64,000 nt of DNA from Methanosarcina acetivorans C2A (GTDB taxonomy: Archaea > Halobacteriota > Methanosarcinia > Methanosarcinales > Methanosarcinaceae), in contig NC_003552.1 of assembly GCF_000007345.1 (NCBI RefSeq), positions 4,526,001 through 4,590,000 on the forward strand, written 5' to 3'. The position numbers and the translations under genes are program-made. Shown here in pieces: positions 16,926 to 26,648 of this stretch (positions are counted from its first letter, which is position 1; each line of letters opens with the position of its first letter). The notes under the pieces were generated by a model, which saw only the letters and a list, made by a program, of their open reading frames with translations, did not search any database and was not told the origin of the DNA.

Positions 16926-17996
16926 TCAACTTATGACCTTTGTGATTCTTGCAACCTTCTCGGCTGCCGAGGGAGTAAGCCCGTTTCCGAGAATTGTGTA
17001 TCGGTCCGGACGGATACTGTGTGCATGTAAAAGGGCTTCAACTATATATCTATCTTCTATGCCCAGTTCTTCTGCATTCGTGGGAGCCCCGATCTTTTTT
17101 AAGGCGTCCCGGATCTCCTGCCAGTTTCCCCCGTGCAGGTACATCATCATGATCGTACCAACTCCACATTGTTCACCGTGCAGCGCAGGCTTTGGGGCAA
17201 TCCTGTCAAGGGCGTGGCTGAACATATGTTCCGACCCCGAAGCCGGCCTTGAAGAGCCTGCAATGCTCATTGCAACCCCATTCGAAACCAGAGCTTTTAC
17301 CACAAGCCTGGCAGACGTCTCATGTTCCGGTTTTATCGAATCGGCATTTTCTATTACCACCCTTGCTGCCATACGGGAGAGAGCGGCAGCATATTCCCCG
17401 AAATACTCGTTTCGGAGCCTGCTTGCAAGCTCCCAGTCCAGAACTGCCGTGTAATTGGAAATAATGTCTCCACAGCCGGCTACAAGAAACCGGAACGGAG
17501 CCGCCGAGATGATTTCGGTGTCTGCAACTACGGCAATAGGGGCCTGGGCCTGTACGGAAGCATTTTTTCCGTTGTCAATTATTGAGGCGCGGGAAGACGC
17601 GATACCGTCATGAGAAGCTGCTGTCGGCACACTGATAAAGGGGATTTCGAGCCTTGTGGAAGCGAGTTTTGCAAGGTCAATGGATCTGCCGCTTCCGATC
17701 CCGAGAAGAAAAGTAGCCCCGGTCTCGGAGGCTTTTTGCATTATTTTATCGACTTCCTCCATGGTTGCCCTGCAGGTAAGCACCATTTCTGTGCTGCTCC
17801 CTGCGTTTTCCAGGAGTGTGCTCACTCTTTTACCCGCGACGTCCCGGGTAGTGTTTCCGGTAACTATCAGCGCATTCCCTTTCAGTTTCAGGTCCCTGCA
17901 AACATCTCCGATTTCCTCAAGTACGCCATGCCCGACAAGCACGTCCCGTGGAAGCTGCATCCATTTTGCGCTGTTTTTATTGATGGTCAATTTCAT
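16926..17996 (-). CDS. egsA: sn-glycerol-1-phosphate dehydrogenase
   Basis: This enzyme reduces dihydroxyacetone phosphate to sn-glycerol 1-phosphate, the stereospecific backbone of archaeal ether lipids. The 356-residue protein matches the family length. Diagnostic features are the nucleotide-binding [33 protein letters not shown], the zinc ligands in the Asp of [10 protein letters not shown] and the His residues of [11 protein letters not shown] and [10 protein letters not shown], and a C-terminal [12 protein letters not shown]. The start ATG 17996 gives the expected N-terminus. It is a single gene followed on its strand by UPF0179. A 24-bp tandem array lies directly ahead of its start codon, where the promoter should be. 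Confidence 0.96.
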   Translation of the reverse strand: MKLTINKNSAKWMQLPRDVLVGHGVLEEIGDVCRDLKLKGNALIVTGNTTRDVAGKRVSTLLENAGSSTEMVLTCRATMEEVDKIMQKASETGATFLLGIGSGRSIDLAKLASTRLEIPFISVPTAASHDGIASSRASIIDNGKNASVQAQAPIAVVADTEIISAAPFRFLVAGCGDIISNYTAVLDWELASRLRNEYFGEYAAALSRMAARVVIENADSIKPEHETSARLVVKALVSNGVAMSIAGSSRPASGSEHMFSHALDRIAPKPALHGEQCGVGTIMMMYLHGGNWQEIRDALKKIGAPTNAEELGIEDRYIVEALLHAHSIRPDRYTILGNGLTPSAAEKVARITKVIS

Positions 17997-18009
17997 ACCC
18001 GCATGAATT

Positions 18010-18120
18010 TTTAGTTGTGATATTTTTGTGATATTTAGTTGTGATATTTTTGTGATATTTAGTTGTGATATTTTTGTGATATTTAGTTGTGATATTTAGT
18101 TGTGATATTTAGTTGTGATA
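18010..18120. repeat. Tandem repeat upstream of egsA (24-bp and 14-bp units)
   Basis: Three 24-bp units of the form TTTAGTTGTGATAT plus TTTTGTGATA run head to tail and are followed by three shorter TTTAGTTGTGATA units. The array starts 14 bases from the egsA start codon, so it occupies the likely leader or promoter region of that gene. Confidence 0.8.
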
Positions 18121-18729
18121 AAGAGCTAATATAGACCTGATTAATAAGGCAGGTTTAAGCCAGCCGGAATTGAGGCTTACTTACTGAAGATTTACATCTC
18201 AACTGTCTCTGCAGATATCTCTAATCATCCGGGTATTTAACACCAGCAGATAAGCATCAGGGATTATATCGACAGATAGTAAAACCTGCAGAGAATTTGG
18301 ACAATATATCAAATACCTGTTTAATAGGTAAACTTAATTCATTAACTTAATTCTCAGAGGGATTAAGAAGAAAATGCTTCAGCTCGGTTTACTTCACATC
18401 CTTCTTTCCCGACTTTCCTTCAATCAATTTCATCTCTGTTGATAGGTCTATTGACCCTTACCCGTTAACAGATACAATTACATATATTAATTATAAAAAT
18501 GAAGTAATATAAAATTTATTCGATATAACATTCCTATAAGATATCTGCTTTTCCTGAAACAAAGCTTCGAGAAGGCAAAGAAATATCTGTGATTAAACCG
18601 AACACCGTTCACCAGTTGAGATTCCCACATTCATAGTTCGGAAAGAAGTTTGTTTCAGATAAATAAGCCAGTACGCAAACTCAGTTATGTACAGTAAGTA
18701 TTAATTGTATTAGGTTATTGCCATTTTGA
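18121..18729. other. Intergenic spacer between divergent egsA and the DUF63 gene
   Basis: AT-rich, no gene recognised. It must hold the promoters of both neighbours. An ATATATTAATTATAAAA tract at about 18481-18498 is the most TATA-like segment. Confidence 0.3.
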
Positions 18730-19599
18730 ATGAGTGATAAGATGAATATTTTAACGGATAAGATTTCACAATTTATCAATACCTACTACCTGGATCCCAT
18801 TAAGGGCGATGAAGGGTATAATCTTGTAAATACCTTTACCTGGGCAATCGTACTGGGCATCTGTATTTTCGGGATTTTCAAGCTCCTCAAAAAGCTGGAA
18901 GTAAAAATAACCCCCGAGTTTATTCTCTCAATCCTGCCATTCGTACTTGCAGGCTCTTCTCTGCGCGTGCTTGAAGATTCCCCTGCCGGCATCTTTCACC
19001 CCCCGTTCTCCTATTTGCTTATAACCCCGAATATTTATTTCCTGGTTTTCGGGGTAACCGTAATCTGCCTCTGGCTCTCAATCAGGCTGCAGAAAGCAGG
19101 GTTTGTGGAAGATTATCATCCCGTGTTCGCAGGCTTCGGGCTGGTATGGTTTTTCTTAAACCTTGGCGTTCTTCTACATTATGAAAATGTCGTCGCCGCG
19201 TACGTTCCGGTCTTTGTTATCGGAGTGGGAACAGGACTGACCCTTGTCTTTTACCTGGTTGCCCGTCACTTTAAGTCCGCGATCTTTACCAACCCCCTGA
19301 ACCTCTCAATCCTGCTCGCCCATATGATGGATGCTTCTTCGACATACATAGGAATAGAGAAACTGGGATACTTTGAAAAACACGTGCTTCCATCTTATCT
19401 CATTGAACTTACGGGTACCGCATTGGTTATGTATCCGTTGAAGCTAATTATCTTCGTAGGGGTTATTTATGCACTTGATACCCAGTTTGAGAAAGATGAG
19501 GAGTCCGAAAACCTGAAGATGCTTATCAAGATGGTTATTTTGATCCTCGGGCTTTCTCCGGCAACTCGAAACACAATTCGAATGATGCTGGGAATCTGA
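18730..19599 (+). CDS. DUF63 family multi-spanning membrane protein
   Basis: The 289-residue protein has about seven or eight hydrophobic helices, beginning with TWAIVLGICIFGIFKLL and FILSILPFVLAGSSLRVLED and ending with ILGLSPATRNTIRMMLG. It matches DUF63, an archaeal integral membrane family of unknown activity. The AHMMDASSTYIGIEKLG helix with a buried Asp is the most conserved signature and recalls the Asp helix of the small DUF5658-like protein at 4.8 kb. ATG 18730 or the in-frame ATG four codons later could be the start. A SpoIIM-like membrane gene follows on the same strand. Confidence 0.83.
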   Translation: MSDKMNILTDKISQFINTYYLDPIKGDEGYNLVNTFTWAIVLGICIFGIFKLLKKLEVKITPEFILSILPFVLAGSSLRVLEDSPAGIFHPPFSYLLITPNIYFLVFGVTVICLWLSIRLQKAGFVEDYHPVFAGFGLVWFFLNLGVLLHYENVVAAYVPVFVIGVGTGLTLVFYLVARHFKSAIFTNPLNLSILLAHMMDASSTYIGIEKLGYFEKHVLPSYLIELTGTALVMYPLKLIIFVGVIYALDTQFEKDEESENLKMLIKMVILILGLSPATRNTIRMMLGI

Positions 19600-19708
19600 A
19601 AGAAATGAAAAATAGGGGTCTGCAGCCGGCACTCGGAGATCTGAAAGGAATGGAAAACCGTTGCTTGCTGAACCCGAATTTAAGGGGTTAAATCCTTGGG
19701 GGATGAAC

Positions 19709-20452
19709 ATGGAAAAAGAGGAAGAATATTATTTGAGGGAGAGAAACGGAGAAGAACAAGCAGAAACTTCCGAAGGGGAAAGGGAAGAAAAAATATATGC
19801 CCCCGTGGAAAATTTCCATTTAACTGAAAGCGGAGAAACAAAATCCAGGCCAGGGGAAAGAACTAACTCAAAAATATCCGAGTTTACCAGCTATCTGAAT
19901 TTTATCTGGCCTTATTTCCTTATAATGGCCGGGGTATTTTTCGTGGCTCTGCTTGCAGGCTATAACTCATCGGCAAATTTTCCGCATATGGCTGATGAAC
20001 TCATGAAAGATTTCAGCAACCGCTTCGAGCCCCTCCTGGCTATGCATCCGCTAGTAATTATGTTTGGAATCTTTCTTAATAATGCCTTTGTGAGCCTGCT
20101 CTTTCTTATACTGGGGCTAGCCTTCGGGGTTCTTCCGGTTTTGTTTGTCGCCTTCAATGGATATATTGTAGGAGTAATCTCGCACCTCGTAGCCCAGGAA
20201 AGAGGCCTGCTTTTTATCGTACTTGCTCTGCTCCCGCACGGGATACTGGAACTGCCCATGGTCTTCCTGGCAGCCGGAATAGGGCTCAGGTTAGGACACC
20301 AGGTTTTCGCTGCCCTTATAGGCAGGCACACTGAAATTAAAAAAGAATTTAAAGGAGGGATGAGATTTTATTTCCGCTGGATTGTGCCTCTCCTCTTCGT
20401 GGCAGCTGTAGTTGAGACCTTTATTACACCTTTGATCCTGAATTTCCTCTAA
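19709..20452 (+). CDS. SpoIIM/DUF95-like integral membrane protein
   Basis: After a charged N-terminus of about 70 residues (rich in Glu and Lys), the protein has about five membrane helices in the stage II sporulation protein M (DUF95) pattern. Key parts are YFLIMAGVFFVALLAGY, the MFGIFLNNAFVSLLFLILG Asn-Asn helix, a FNGYIVGVISHL segment and ALLPHGILELPMVFLAAGIG. Archaeal members have no known role; in spore formers SpoIIM drives membrane migration. ATG 19709 was chosen because GGGGG lies 6-7 bases ahead; ATG 19703 and an upstream TTG at 19661 are alternatives. It probably forms a unit with the DUF63 gene. Confidence 0.82.
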   Translation: MEKEEEYYLRERNGEEQAETSEGEREEKIYAPVENFHLTESGETKSRPGERTNSKISEFTSYLNFIWPYFLIMAGVFFVALLAGYNSSANFPHMADELMKDFSNRFEPLLAMHPLVIMFGIFLNNAFVSLLFLILGLAFGVLPVLFVAFNGYIVGVISHLVAQERGLLFIVLALLPHGILELPMVFLAAGIGLRLGHQVFAALIGRHTEIKKEFKGGMRFYFRWIVPLLFVAAVVETFITPLILNFL

Positions 20453-20752
20453 AAAATCGGATAAAACGAAGCTGCCGTGAGAGGGCACACCAGCCCTCCA
20501 GCTTACCCTCTATTATATAAACGATTACTTCTATTAGAAAGGGTTTTAATAGGTAAAGCTGTTAATGGGGAAAAATCCAATCAGAGCTCTTATTTCATAA
20601 TACCTGGAAAACTACCGCAGGGGCCTGTATTTAAGGCATGAACTGTATTTCAGGCGTCTCATCGAAGATCATGGAGAGAATCACACGGGATCACATCTGG
20701 TCCCTATCTCACTGGAGTATCAATACCTCGAAAAAACCTAGGGACATCATAT
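20453..20752. other. Intergenic spacer
   Basis: No gene, repeat or clear hairpin was found. A TATTATATAAACG tract near 20510-20522 is a possible promoter for the PurP-like gene. Confidence 0.3.
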
Positions 20753-21916
20753 ATGATTGATAGGAAAGAAATTAAGGAAATCGTTGAAGGTTATTACGCA
20801 CATGCTGATAAGATTAAAGTGGGGACAATTGCCTCTCACTCGGGACTCGACATCTGCGATGGAGCAGTTGAAGAAGATTTCAGGACCCTTGCAGTCTGCC
20901 AGGCAGGCAGGGAGAAGACTTACACCGAATACTTCAGGGCTCAGAGAGACCCCTACGGGAAGATAAAGAGGGGAATTGTCGACGAGACAGTTGTCTATAA
21001 GAAGTATAACGAAATCCTCCTGCCCCAGAACCAGCAGAAACTGGTTGACGAAAAAGTGCTTTTTATCCCTAACCGCTCTTTTACCTCCTACTGCAGCATC
21101 GATGAGATTGAAGATAATTTCAGAGTGCCCATGGTAGGGAGCAGGAACCTCCTCAGGAGCGAGGAGAGAAGCGAACAGCAGAGTTACTACTGGATACTTG
21201 AAAAAGCCGGGCTTCCGTTTCCGGAAAAAATCGAGTCTCCCAAAGACATTAACGAGCTCGTAATGGTAAAGCTTCCCCATGCCGTAAAGAAACTCGAAAG
21301 AGGCTTTTTCACGGCATCAAGTTATAAAGAGTACCAGGAAAAATCCGAAGCCCTTATAAAGCAGGGGGTTATTACGCGCGAAGCTCTTGAAAATGCCAGG
21401 ATCGAGCGGTATATTATAGGCCCTGTGTTCAACCTTGATATGTTCTACTCCCCTATAGAGCCAAAAATGAGCAAACTGGAACTCCTTGGCATTGACTGGC
21501 GCTTTGAGACCAGCCTTGACGGGCATGTAAGGCTCCCTGCTCCCCAGCAGATGGCTCTTGCCCCGCACCAGCTCACTCCGGAATACACGGTCTGCGGGCA
21601 CAACTCGGCAACTCTTCGTGAGTCTCTCCTTGAAAAGGTATTCGAAATGGGAGAAAAGTATGTGAAAGCCACTCAAGAGCATTACGCCCCCGGAATTATA
21701 GGACCTTTCTGCCTGCAGACCTGTGTGGACAAGGACCTGAATTTCTATATTTATGATGTGGCCCCGAGAGTCGGCGGCGGGACCAACGTGCACATGTCAG
21801 TCGGGCATTCCTACGGCAACTCCCTCTGGAGAAGGCCGATGAGTACGGGCAGAAGGCTTGCCTTTGAGATCAGGCGCGCTCTGGAGCTTGAGAAACTTGA
21901 TATGATCGTCACATAA
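20753..21916 (+). CDS. purP: PurP-family ATP-grasp ligase (FAICAR synthetase-like, probable PurP2 type)
   Basis: PurP makes FAICAR from AICAR, formate and ATP in archaeal purine synthesis. The 387-residue protein has the family order: GTIASHSGLDICDGA, PNRSFTSYCSIDEIEDNF, VPMVGSRNLLRSE, VKLPHAVKKLERGFFTASS, RIERYIIGPVFNLDMFYSP, GPFCLQT and the C-terminal metal-binding RVGGGTNVHM. The loop that in canonical PurP reads PGARGGRGYF is here PHAVKKLERGFF and lacks the glycine-rich ATP clamp. This places it with the divergent PurP2-like group, whose reaction is less certain. An additional AQRDPYGKIKRGIVDET insert follows the first domain. It is a lone gene upstream of the translation operon. Confidence 0.8.
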   Translation: MIDRKEIKEIVEGYYAHADKIKVGTIASHSGLDICDGAVEEDFRTLAVCQAGREKTYTEYFRAQRDPYGKIKRGIVDETVVYKKYNEILLPQNQQKLVDEKVLFIPNRSFTSYCSIDEIEDNFRVPMVGSRNLLRSEERSEQQSYYWILEKAGLPFPEKIESPKDINELVMVKLPHAVKKLERGFFTASSYKEYQEKSEALIKQGVITREALENARIERYIIGPVFNLDMFYSPIEPKMSKLELLGIDWRFETSLDGHVRLPAPQQMALAPHQLTPEYTVCGHNSATLRESLLEKVFEMGEKYVKATQEHYAPGIIGPFCLQTCVDKDLNFYIYDVAPRVGGGTNVHMSVGHSYGNSLWRRPMSTGRRLAFEIRRALELEKLDMIVT

Positions 21917-22064
21917 ATTTATTAAGGCTTTCCGGCATTAGTAGTATGAGTTGTGCAGGATACCGTAAACTTTAAAAGTATAATCCTAATCTGCGAAATT
22001 CACGTATAACCAGAAATTTAATGAAAAAACTTTTCCGGGCTTTCAGCCTGTAAATTCAGGATTT

Positions 22065-22082
22065 GCCCGAAGGGATTCGGGC
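22065..22082. terminator. Perfect 7-bp hairpin downstream of the PurP-like gene
   Basis: GCCCGAA-GGGA-TTCGGGC. It lies 150 bases after the stop codon and ahead of the promoter of the aIF2-gamma operon. No long U-tract follows, so a termination role is only likely. Confidence 0.35.
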
Positions 22083-22123
22083 TCATGTAAAACCCGTTCC
22101 TGTAAAATCCCGCTTAATCTACA

Positions 22124-22132
22124 GCTTATATA
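22124..22132 (+). promoter_or_regulatory. Predicted TATA box of the aIF2-gamma operon
   Basis: GCTTATATA lies about 155 bases ahead of the aIF2-gamma start. With the usual spacing, transcription would begin near 22152 and give a leader of roughly 130 bases. Confidence 0.45.
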
Positions 22133-22285
22133 GAACCAAGGATCACATAATGAAAATTAAGAATTAGACTGGATTTAGAATTGAAATCTGCAGACCCCGG
22201 AGTTAAAATCCCTGGAGGCACAGATTTCGGAAAAAATACCTGCCTTATATCAGATTATCTTCACTCTACTGGAGGAAACTACAAC

Positions 22286-23512
22286 TTGAGTCAGCCCTGT
22301 GTTAATATCGGCATGGTAGGCCATGTCGACCATGGAAAAACCACACTTGTCAAAGCTTTATCCGGTGTGTGGACGGATACGCATAGTGAAGAAGTAAAAA
22401 GAGGGATTTCGATAAGATTGGGATATGCCGATTCCCCATTCATGAAATGCCCGAAATGCCCTGCTCCTCAATGTTATACTGTGGAGAAGACCTGCCCCAA
22501 CTGTGGAGAAAAAACGGAAGAACACAGGATAGTGTCCTTTGTAGATGCCCCGGGGCACGAAACACTTATGGCAACAATGCTTTCCGGTGCTGCGATTATG
22601 GATGGAGCAGTGCTTGTAATTGCTGCAAATGAAGAATGTCCGCAGCCCCAGACAAAAGAACACCTGATGGCTCTGGACATCATAGGAATTAAAAACATTG
22701 TTATAGTCCAGAATAAAATTGACCTCGTATCAAGGGAAAAGCTTGTCGAGAACTACCACCAGATAAAGGAATTTGTTAAGGGCACGGTTGCCGAAAACGC
22801 GCCTATAATCCCTATTTCTGCCCAGCAGAATATTAACATTGATGTCCTGATCGATGCCCTGGAAACCCAGATCCCGACCCCTGTACACAAAGTGGATAAG
22901 CCTGCCAGCATGTTGATCGCCCGATCTTTTGACATTAACAAGCCCGGAGCCTCAATCGATGAAATCCGCGGAGGAGTTATCGGAGGCACCCTTACGGAAG
23001 GCGTACTTCACCCCGGGGACGAGCTCGAGATAAGACCCGGAATAAAAGTCACAACAGAAGGCAGCACCAAATGGATTCCTATCGTGACAACGATTTCATC
23101 CATTTATGCAGGTCCGACAAAGGTAGAGGAAGCAACTCCGGGTGGGCTTCTGGCTGTCGGAACTTACCTTGACCCCACCCTGACGAAAGGCGACTCTTTA
23201 ACCGGACAGATCGCAGGCGTCCCAGGCACCCTGCCTGAGACCAGGCACCAGTTTGTCATGGAACTTCACCTGCTCGACAGGGTTGTGGGAGTTACAAGGG
23301 AAGAAAAGATAAATGAAATCAAGACCAGTGAACCCCTTATGCTCAATATAGGGACTGCAACGACCGTAGGGATCGTTACAAGTGCCAGGAAAAATGAAGC
23401 TCAGGTGGCACTCAAGCGCCCGATAAGCGCAGCCGTCGGAGCTATGGTTGCTATTAGCAGGAGAATCGATTCCCGCTGGCGGCTCATTGGAGTAGGGGTA
23501 ATAAAGAGTTGA
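22286..23512 (+). CDS. eif2g: Translation initiation factor aIF2, gamma subunit
   Basis: The GTPase subunit of aIF2 brings initiator Met-tRNA to the small ribosomal subunit. The G-domain motifs are present: [10 protein letters not shown] (G1), the switch I region ending [17 protein letters not shown] (G3), NKID (G4) and ISAQQ (G5). A zinc knuckle, CPKCP...CPNC, is inserted in the G domain as in other aIF2-gamma proteins. The start is TTG 22286, with GGAGGA about 10 bases ahead, giving 408 residues. The open frame extends 35 codons further upstream, but that extension has no homology character. It heads an operon with a PIN protein, Rpo7, Spt4, DUF359 kinase, S24e and S27ae. The next start overlaps its stop codon. 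Confidence 0.96.
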
Positions 23513-23874
23513 AAATCATAATCGATACTAACGGGTTCATGATCCCTGTCCAGTTCGGAGTGGATATTTTCGAAGAACTGAAAAGGCTGGGTTTTAATGA
23601 GTTCTATGTGCCTGAAGCTGTTGTATTTGAAATCGAAAAACTCATAAAGCGGGAAAAAGGTTCAAACAGAACGGCCGCAAAGGTTGCCAGGTCCATGATG
23701 GACAGGTGCGAACGAATAGCCGGAACGGGACCTGCGGATGATGTGATTCTCAGGCTCGCGGGCGAGATGGAAGCGGCTGTTCTGACAAATGATATAGGGT
23801 TGAAGCGCAGACTTGCCGAAAACGGGATCCAAACCGTGTCTCTGCGCCAGAAAAACAGACTTGATATTGTCTGA
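23509..23874 (+). CDS. PIN-domain ribonuclease, Fcf1/Utp24-like
   Basis: A single 121-residue PIN domain. The acidic metal-binding residues are visible in IIIDTNGFM near the N-terminus, [15 protein letters not shown] and [11 protein letters not shown]. Genes of this type sit right after aIF2-gamma in many euryarchaea and are related to Fcf1/Utp24, nucleases of rRNA maturation. That position, with no antitoxin gene, argues for ribosome biogenesis and against a VapC toxin. The TTG start overlaps the aIF2-gamma stop (TTGA), so the two are translationally coupled. The rRNA target is inferred from context only. Confidence 0.82.
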
Positions 23875-23932
23875 AACCCACCGGACATTTCCGGGCAGCA
23901 GTTCCATTGATTAAATTTAGGGTGATTAGCAG

Positions 23933-24517
23933 ATGTATAAATTAATGAAGCTCATTGATACTGTTCGCATTCCTCCCACCCTTCTCGGGGAAGAAATAAT
24001 GCCTACCATTAAAAACGCGTTACGGGAAAAACTTGAAGGACAGGTTGACAAAAAGCTTGGCTCCCTTGTCGCTGTTTACAATATCGACGAGGTCGGAGAA
24101 GGACATATTCTCGTAGGAGACGGGGCTGTGTACTATGATGTGACATTCGAAGCCATAATGTTCATTCCGGAGCTCCAGGAGATTATTGAAGGAGAGGTCG
24201 TGGAAGCTGTTGGCTTTGGAGTTTTCGTTGGAATGGGTCCGATGGACGGGCTGCTCCACGTCAGCCAGATTACTGACGACTTTATTTCTTATGATGCCAA
24301 AAATGCAAGGCTGGTCACTAAAAACGGAGGCAAATCAATTGCCGAAGGGGACCATGTCAGAGCCAGAATTGTTGCAGTCAGTATCAATGAAAGGGAACCA
24401 AAGGAAAGCAAGATAGGGCTTACCATGCGCCAGACTGCTCTAGGGAAACTGCAGTGGCTCGAAGAAGCCCGCAGGAAGAAGCAGCCTCAGGAAGCCCCAG
24501 GCAAAGAGGCTGCCTGA
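23933..24517 (+). CDS. rpo7: DNA-directed RNA polymerase subunit Rpo7 (E')
   Basis: Rpo7 forms the stalk of archaeal RNA polymerase together with Rpo4 and binds emerging RNA. The N-terminal RNP-like domain (VRIPPTLLGEEIMPTIKNAL, IDEVGEGHILVGDGAVYYDVTFEA) is followed by an S1 RNA-binding domain containing GVFVGMGPMDGLLHVSQI and KIGLTMRQ. At 194 residues it is typical. GGTGAT, the full anti-Shine-Dalgarno match, lies 6 bases before ATG 23933. It lies between the PIN gene and Spt4 in the conserved operon. Confidence 0.96.
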   Translation: MYKLMKLIDTVRIPPTLLGEEIMPTIKNALREKLEGQVDKKLGSLVAVYNIDEVGEGHILVGDGAVYYDVTFEAIMFIPELQEIIEGEVVEAVGFGVFVGMGPMDGLLHVSQITDDFISYDAKNARLVTKNGGKSIAEGDHVRARIVAVSINEREPKESKIGLTMRQTALGKLQWLEEARRKKQPQEAPGKEAA

Positions 24518-24548
24518 ATAAAAAAGAAGGCAAAAAAGAGGATTTGCA

Positions 24549-24734
24549 ATGTCAGAAAAAGTCTGTCGACACTGCTTGAGGGTCCTGGAGGGGCAAACCT
24601 GTCCTGTTTGTGGAACTTCGGACCTTGCGGAAGAATGGAGTGGACTTGTTATTATCCTTGACACGGAACGCTCGGAAATCGCAAAAAGACTCGGGGTTGA
24701 CATCCCGGATAGATTTGCCTTGAAGGTGCGCTGA
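24549..24734 (+). CDS. spt4: Transcription elongation factor Spt4 (RpoE'')
   Basis: A 61-residue zinc protein that pairs with Spt5 and clamps RNA polymerase on DNA during elongation. The four zinc cysteines are in CRHC near the start and CPVC after a short loop, followed by EEWSGLVIILDTERSEIAKRLG, the Spt5-contacting strand and helix. GAGG lies about 8 bases before the ATG. It lies directly after Rpo7, the standard archaeal arrangement, and ends one base before the next start codon. Confidence 0.95.
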   Translation: MSEKVCRHCLRVLEGQTCPVCGTSDLAEEWSGLVIILDTERSEIAKRLGVDIPDRFALKVR

Positions 24735-24735
24735 G

Positions 24736-25609
<874 letters not shown>

Positions 25610-25630
25610 GCCTTACTGAGGTGTATAAAC

Positions 25631-25780
25631 ATGGCAGTAAAAGATTACTATAAAGTCCAGGGCGACTCCGTAACCAGACTCAAACAGTTCTGTCCCAGAT
25701 GCGGACCCGGTGTATTCCTTGCCGACCACAAAAACCGCCTTGCCTGCGGAAAGTGCGGCTACACCGAATTCAAGAAATAA
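25631..25780 (+). CDS. rps27ae: 30S ribosomal protein S27ae
   Basis: A 49-residue zinc ribosomal protein. It starts [18 protein letters not shown] and has two Cys pairs, CPRC and CGKC, for one zinc ion, ending GYTEFKK. This is the archaeal S27a without the ubiquitin fusion of eukaryotes. It closes the aIF2-gamma operon and is followed after 37 bases by a perfect hairpin that probably ends the transcript. Confidence 0.95.
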   Translation: MAVKDYYKVQGDSVTRLKQFCPRCGPGVFLADHKNRLACGKCGYTEFKK

Positions 25781-25817
25781 CCCGCAAGGGAAATCATAAC
25801 TCATTTTTCAACTCGAA

Positions 25818-25837
25818 CCGCAGGAGTTTTCCTGCGG
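25818..25837 (+). terminator. Hairpin after the S27ae gene
   Basis: CCGCAGGA-GTTT-TCCTGCGG, a perfect 8-bp stem with a 4-base loop. It is followed by CTTCTTTCATT, a pyrimidine-rich tail suitable for archaeal termination. Confidence 0.6.
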
Positions 25838-25870
25838 CTTCTTTCATTCACGTCCTCCTCCGGAGGAAAG

Positions 25871-25980
25871 TCTATCAAACTTTTCTTTAAAATCGATCAA
25901 ACTTTTCTTTAAAATCGATCAAACTTTTCTTTAAAATCGATCAAGCTATTCTTTGAAGTCTATCAAACTTTTCCTCACAC
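25871..25980. repeat. Tandem repeat, five 22-bp units
   Basis: Five 22-bp units begin TCGATCAAACTTTTCTTT (first and last units TCTATC). The middle units are identical and units four and five are diverged. The array sits just past the end of the ribosomal operon. Confidence 0.85.
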
Positions 25981-26200
25981 GCTCAGATACCACCATTAAA
26001 TATTCGAGCCCTTTCTTTTCGATTTTCAACAATTCAACAGCTTTTTCACGGAGCTACCGCAGGGCTCCTTTCAATATTTATATATTTTCAGACCCTAATT
26101 ATTTATTGCACAAAAGATTATTAAGTCATATTTTGAGGTTATAACCATGCAATAATTTATCTATTTTGTATGCTAATTTCTATTAATAAGTAACATCTCA

Positions 26201-26210
26201 GATATATATC
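26201..26210 (+). promoter_or_regulatory. Candidate TATA box for the small basic-protein pair
   Basis: GATATATATC lies about 90 bases before the first ATG. The predicted transcription start near 26230 gives a leader of about 65 bases ending in a strong Shine-Dalgarno. Confidence 0.35.
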
Positions 26211-26296
26211 ATTTTTGAGAATATCTACGGGACATCTACGGAATGACTGACATCAGATAGCGGACAGGCGCTATTTTGCAAGGAGGAGGATAAAAT

Positions 26297-26479
26297 ATGC
26301 CTGAGGAAAGTGCGAAAACAAAAATCGTCAGAGTAAAGAATATTCACATAAAAAACCTGAAAGTAAAGGGCCTGAGACCAAAACCTCTTATTATAAAGAA
26401 CCTGAATTTAAAGGACGTCAGGAAAGCAAAGGGGGTAACATGTCAGAGAAAAACACAAGAAAGAAAAGCATCACAATAA
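26297..26479 (+). CDS. Small basic protein with IKNLK-type repeats, first of an overlapping paralogous pair
   Basis: A 60-residue, Lys-rich protein not matched to any family. AAGGAGGAGG lies 7 bases before the ATG, one of the best ribosome binding sites in the window, so real translation is likely. The core reads VRVKNIHIKNLKVKGLRPKP, then LIIKNLNLKD, an alternating hydrophobic/basic pattern around repeated IKN/IKNL triplets and a central KGLRPKP. The same pattern recurs in the gene starting at 26440, which overlaps its last 40 bases in another frame. The last 15 residues (VTCQRKTQERKASQ) come from the overlap and look unconstrained. There are no membrane segments. Function unknown; nucleic-acid or polyanion binding is a guess from charge alone. 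Confidence 0.7.
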   Translation: MPEESAKTKIVRVKNIHIKNLKVKGLRPKPLIIKNLNLKDVRKAKGVTCQRKTQERKASQ

Positions 26480-26601
26480 AGGACTCGGACATAAAAAACT
26501 TTAAAATAAAAGGTCTGGGGCCAAAACCCTTTCTCATAAAGAACCTGACCATAAGAAATTTCAGGCTTATCTTCAAACTCCCACCGGAAAAGAAAGAGTA
26601 G
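26440..26601 (+). CDS. Small basic protein, second of the overlapping paralogous pair
   Basis: A 53-residue protein in a different frame from its partner. It starts at ATG 26440 directly after GGGGGT, inside the 3' end of the first gene. Its core, ITIKDSDIKNFKIKGLGPKP, then FLIKNLTIRNF, aligns residue for residue with the first protein (IKN-[FL]-K-[VI]-KGL-x-PKP and IKNL). A tandem duplication therefore made this coupled pair. It ends FRLIFKLPPEKKE. It was recognised by translating the overlap and by its similarity to the neighbour; no family is known. Confidence 0.68.
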   Translation: MSEKNTRKKSITIKDSDIKNFKIKGLGPKPFLIKNLTIRNFRLIFKLPPEKKE

Positions 26602-26648
26602 GGGAAGGGGAAAGCTTGGCATTCCTGCAAAAAAAACAGAAAAAAAGT

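Noticed and set aside
22181-22285. 35-codon extension of aIF2-gamma
   Set aside because: The known family N-terminus begins at [16 protein letters not shown], and GGAGGA sits ahead of TTG 22286. The extension has no family character.
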